A stretch of 45,866 bases of DNA from an uncultured Bacteroidia bacterium (GTDB taxonomy: Bacteria; Bacteroidota; Bacteroidia; Bacteroidales; F082). The translations under genes were made by a program, and so were the position numbers. Shown here one piece after another: positions 44,205 through 45,866 of the stretch (positions are counted from its first letter, which is position 1; every line of letters starts with the position of its first letter). Under the pieces are notes generated by a model. The model was not told the origin of the DNA. It did not search any database and worked only from the letters and a program-made list of their open reading frames with translations. The DNA is taken from NCBI GenBank assembly GCA_913009755.1, contig CAJVWU010000027.1, positions 1 to 45,866 of the forward strand, in the 5' to 3' direction.

Positions 44205-45560
44205 TTAGTTTGACAACGTATTTCCCGTTTCTTTTAATGGCGGATTGTGATTTCCAGGCGGCGGGGAACTGTCTTCATTTTTCTTTTTCCGGGGGTTGAT
44301 TAGCAACCGCAGTGAATGGTCATAATTGAAATAGCTCCACGACCAGTCCATCAGGATAAACAATTTATTTTTTACGCCGATGATCATCAGCACATGGACA
44401 AGCGACCACAACACCCAGGCAATAAATCCCTGAAACCTGAACCCGGGAAGCTCGGCAACGGCCAGGTTGCGGCCAATGGTAGCCAGCGAACCTTTGTTTT
44501 TATACACAAACGGACGCAACTTTTTACCGGCCTTCATCTGTTTTAAATTGGTCCCCAGGTTGGCTGCCTGCTGAATGGCCACCTGCGCGACCTGCGGATG
44601 CCCGTTTTTATTTTCTCCGGTTTGTATGGCGGCAATATCGCCAATGGCAAAAATATTTTCGTAACCTTTTATTTTATTGAATTCATCGGTGAGTATCCTG
44701 TTTCCCTTGTTCAATATTTTTAAATCAAGCCCTTCAATTTCAATGGGTTTAACACCTGCCGCCCAAACAAGATTGAAAGTGCAATGCCGGGAACCGTCAA
44801 CCAGTGTCACATACTTCGAATCGTAATCTTTCACTATCGTATTTACTTCCACGATAACGCCCAGTTTTTCAAGATATTCCCTTGCTTTTTGAGAAGACTT
44901 TTCCGAAAACCCGTTCAGCAGCCTGGGTGCGCCTTCAAACAGGTGGATGCTCATCAGGTCAAAATCGAGTTCGGGATAATCTTTGGGTAAAATAAATTTT
45001 TTCATTTCGGCCACGGCACCGGCCAGTTCCACACCTGTCGGCCCTCCACCGACAATCACAATGTTGAGGTAAGCTTCGGTCTTGATGGGATCCGTCTGGT
45101 TCAGCGCCGCTTCATAATTCTGCAAAATGGTATTGCGTATCAAAATGGCATCCGACACCTGTTTCATGGGCAGGGCATTCATTTTAATATTTTGGTTTCC
45201 GAAAAAGTTGGTGGTTAAACCCGCGGCAATCACCAGATAATCGTATCCCAGTTTCCCGATGTTGGTTGTTATCTCGTTATTTTTGCTGTCAATACTCTGA
45301 AGTTCGGCAATGCGGAAATGTGCCCTTTTGTGGTTTTGAAATATCTTCCGGAACGGGAAAGCAATGGCACTGGGCTCAAGGCCGGCGGTGGCAACCTGAT
45401 AGAGCAAAGGCTGAAACTGGTGATAATTGTTTTTGTCAATTAAAACAACCTGATAACCTGTTTTTAAAAGTTTGCGCGAGAGTTTTAATCCGCCAAATCC
45501 GCCACCCACAATGACCACCCGTTTGTATCCGGGTTTAGGCAGGTTTTTTATGTAATCCAT
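44205..45560 (-). CDS. ndh: Type II NADH:quinone oxidoreductase
   Basis: A 451-residue membrane-associated flavoprotein. The FAD Rossmann motif VVIVGGGFGGLKLS (15-28) and the NADH motif IVIVGGGPTGVELAG mid-protein are intact, as are the YHQFQPLLYQVATAGLEPS segment and the FAIGDIAA motif typical of NDH-2. The C-terminus has a hydrophobic stretch (WVLWSLVHVLMIIGVKNKLF) for membrane attachment, followed by a proline-rich tail. It passes electrons from NADH to menaquinone without proton pumping. The ATG at 45560 is the natural start. Confidence 0.92.
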   Translation of the reverse strand: MDYIKNLPKPGYKRVVIVGGGFGGLKLSRKLLKTGYQVVLIDKNNYHQFQPLLYQVATAGLEPSAIAFPFRKIFQNHKRAHFRIAELQSIDSKNNEITTNIGKLGYDYLVIAAGLTTNFFGNQNIKMNALPMKQVSDAILIRNTILQNYEAALNQTDPIKTEAYLNIVIVGGGPTGVELAGAVAEMKKFILPKDYPELDFDLMSIHLFEGAPRLLNGFSEKSSQKAREYLEKLGVIVEVNTIVKDYDSKYVTLVDGSRHCTFNLVWAAGVKPIEIEGLDLKILNKGNRILTDEFNKIKGYENIFAIGDIAAIQTGENKNGHPQVAQVAIQQAANLGTNLKQMKAGKKLRPFVYKNKGSLATIGRNLAVAELPGFRFQGFIAWVLWSLVHVLMIIGVKNKLFILMDWSWSYFNYDHSLRLLINPRKKKNEDSSPPPGNHNPPLKETGNTLSN

Positions 45561-45739
45561 TCATCCATCATTTTTATAATAGTCGGGATTATTGCCTATC
45601 CCTTACTATTTTAATTACAAAATAACATTAACTGTTTAAAGGCTGTAACGCCAGGCTCCGCAAAGTTTATTCATAAATTTTCGAAAATCGCTTAAATGAT
45701 TGTTCTTAGTTTTATAGTTTTGTTACAGGATTAATAAAC
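45561..45739. other. Upstream region of ndh, no further gene seen
   Basis: The 179 bases between ndh and the right terminal repeat are AT-rich and show no reading frame, RNA or clear promoter. They must hold the ndh promoter if the gene is transcribed from here. Confidence 0.5.
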
Positions 45740-45866
45740 ATCCTTAAATCCGCAAGCTACTGAAAAACTCATCTATGTCACGGTTTTTTCATAAAAGAAG
45801 TCATATTATCTTCAGTTTTAAGGTTTTTTTTCATCAATAATGATATAGCTTATTAAAATCTATCGA
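45740..45866. repeat. Terminal inverted repeat, right copy (127 bp)
   Basis: Exact reverse complement of bases 1-127; see the left copy. It lies at the other end of the window, 180 bp upstream of ndh. Confidence 0.95.

Overview
The window reads as a chromosomal segment of a member of the Bacteroidota, probably Bacteroidales/Marinilabiliales-like. The evidence is the gldA-gldF-gldG gene set, many secreted or lipoprotein genes typical of the phylum, a two-domain TPR-LuxR regulator, weak Shine-Dalgarno sites, and several promoters with the phylum's TAnnTTTG -7 box (upstream of merR-like arsR, pfkB-type kinase, EF-G-like gene, meaB, vapB, and a glycosyltransferase gene). One tRNA (Lys, anticodon CTT) is present; no rRNA, CRISPR array, phage structural genes or intact transposase were found. 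The two ends are an exact 127-bp inverted repeat, which most likely reflects a repeat shared by both contig ends in the assembly rather than a linear replicon.

Layout. 1-900: terminal repeat abutting a 5'-truncated NAD-dependent epimerase. 900-7100: an AT-rich defence-island-like block. It holds a HepT/MntA toxin-antitoxin pair bracketed by two ~200-bp direct repeats, a tight three-gene operon (DUF932-like protein, DUF3696-type AAA ATPase, and an unrecognised protein with an HDR motif near its C-terminus), a divergent WYL-domain regulator, and a toxin-antitoxin relic. 7150-12850: thioredoxin-like protein, peptidase T, an arsR-merTP-merA mercury resistance operon with a clear operator/promoter, a nitroreductase, and a two-CxxC protein next to the remnant of a paralogue. 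12886-22100: esterase-TPR lipoprotein, YitT-family membrane protein, a possible 29-residue membrane peptide with terminator, TPR-LuxR regulator, PfkB kinase, EF-G-like GTPase, and a small region with a duplicated 83-bp element and a frameshifted lipoprotein gene. 22245-26411: gldA, gldF, gldG and a DUF4340 gene. 26811-33440: CDF metal exporter, then four secreted-protein genes on the minus strand (LRR protein and NTF2-like-looking proteins), interrupted by a plus-strand VapBC module. 33633-45560: radical SAM protein, tRNA-Lys, MeaB, lipid kinase, two glycosyltransferases, a beta-barrel gene with an internal amber codon, TrkH-TrkA potassium uptake, a hydrolase gene with an internal deletion, a nitrilase-family amidase and type II NADH dehydrogenase.

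How genes work together: the ArsR repressor controls MerTP (uptake of Hg(II)) and MerA (reduction to Hg0); TrkA gates TrkH; GldA/F/G form an ABC transporter with the DUF4340 protein translationally coupled; MntA and VapB neutralise HepT and VapC. The strongest candidate for an undescribed system is the three-gene operon at 1990-5760 with its divergent WYL regulator, which has the layout of a regulated anti-phage system but an effector I cannot name. A second candidate is the secreted LRR/NTF2-like cluster at 27749-33440. The window also carries an unusual number of broken genes (epimerase, TA relic, CxxC paralogue remnant, frameshifted lipoprotein, amber beta-barrel, deleted hydrolase).
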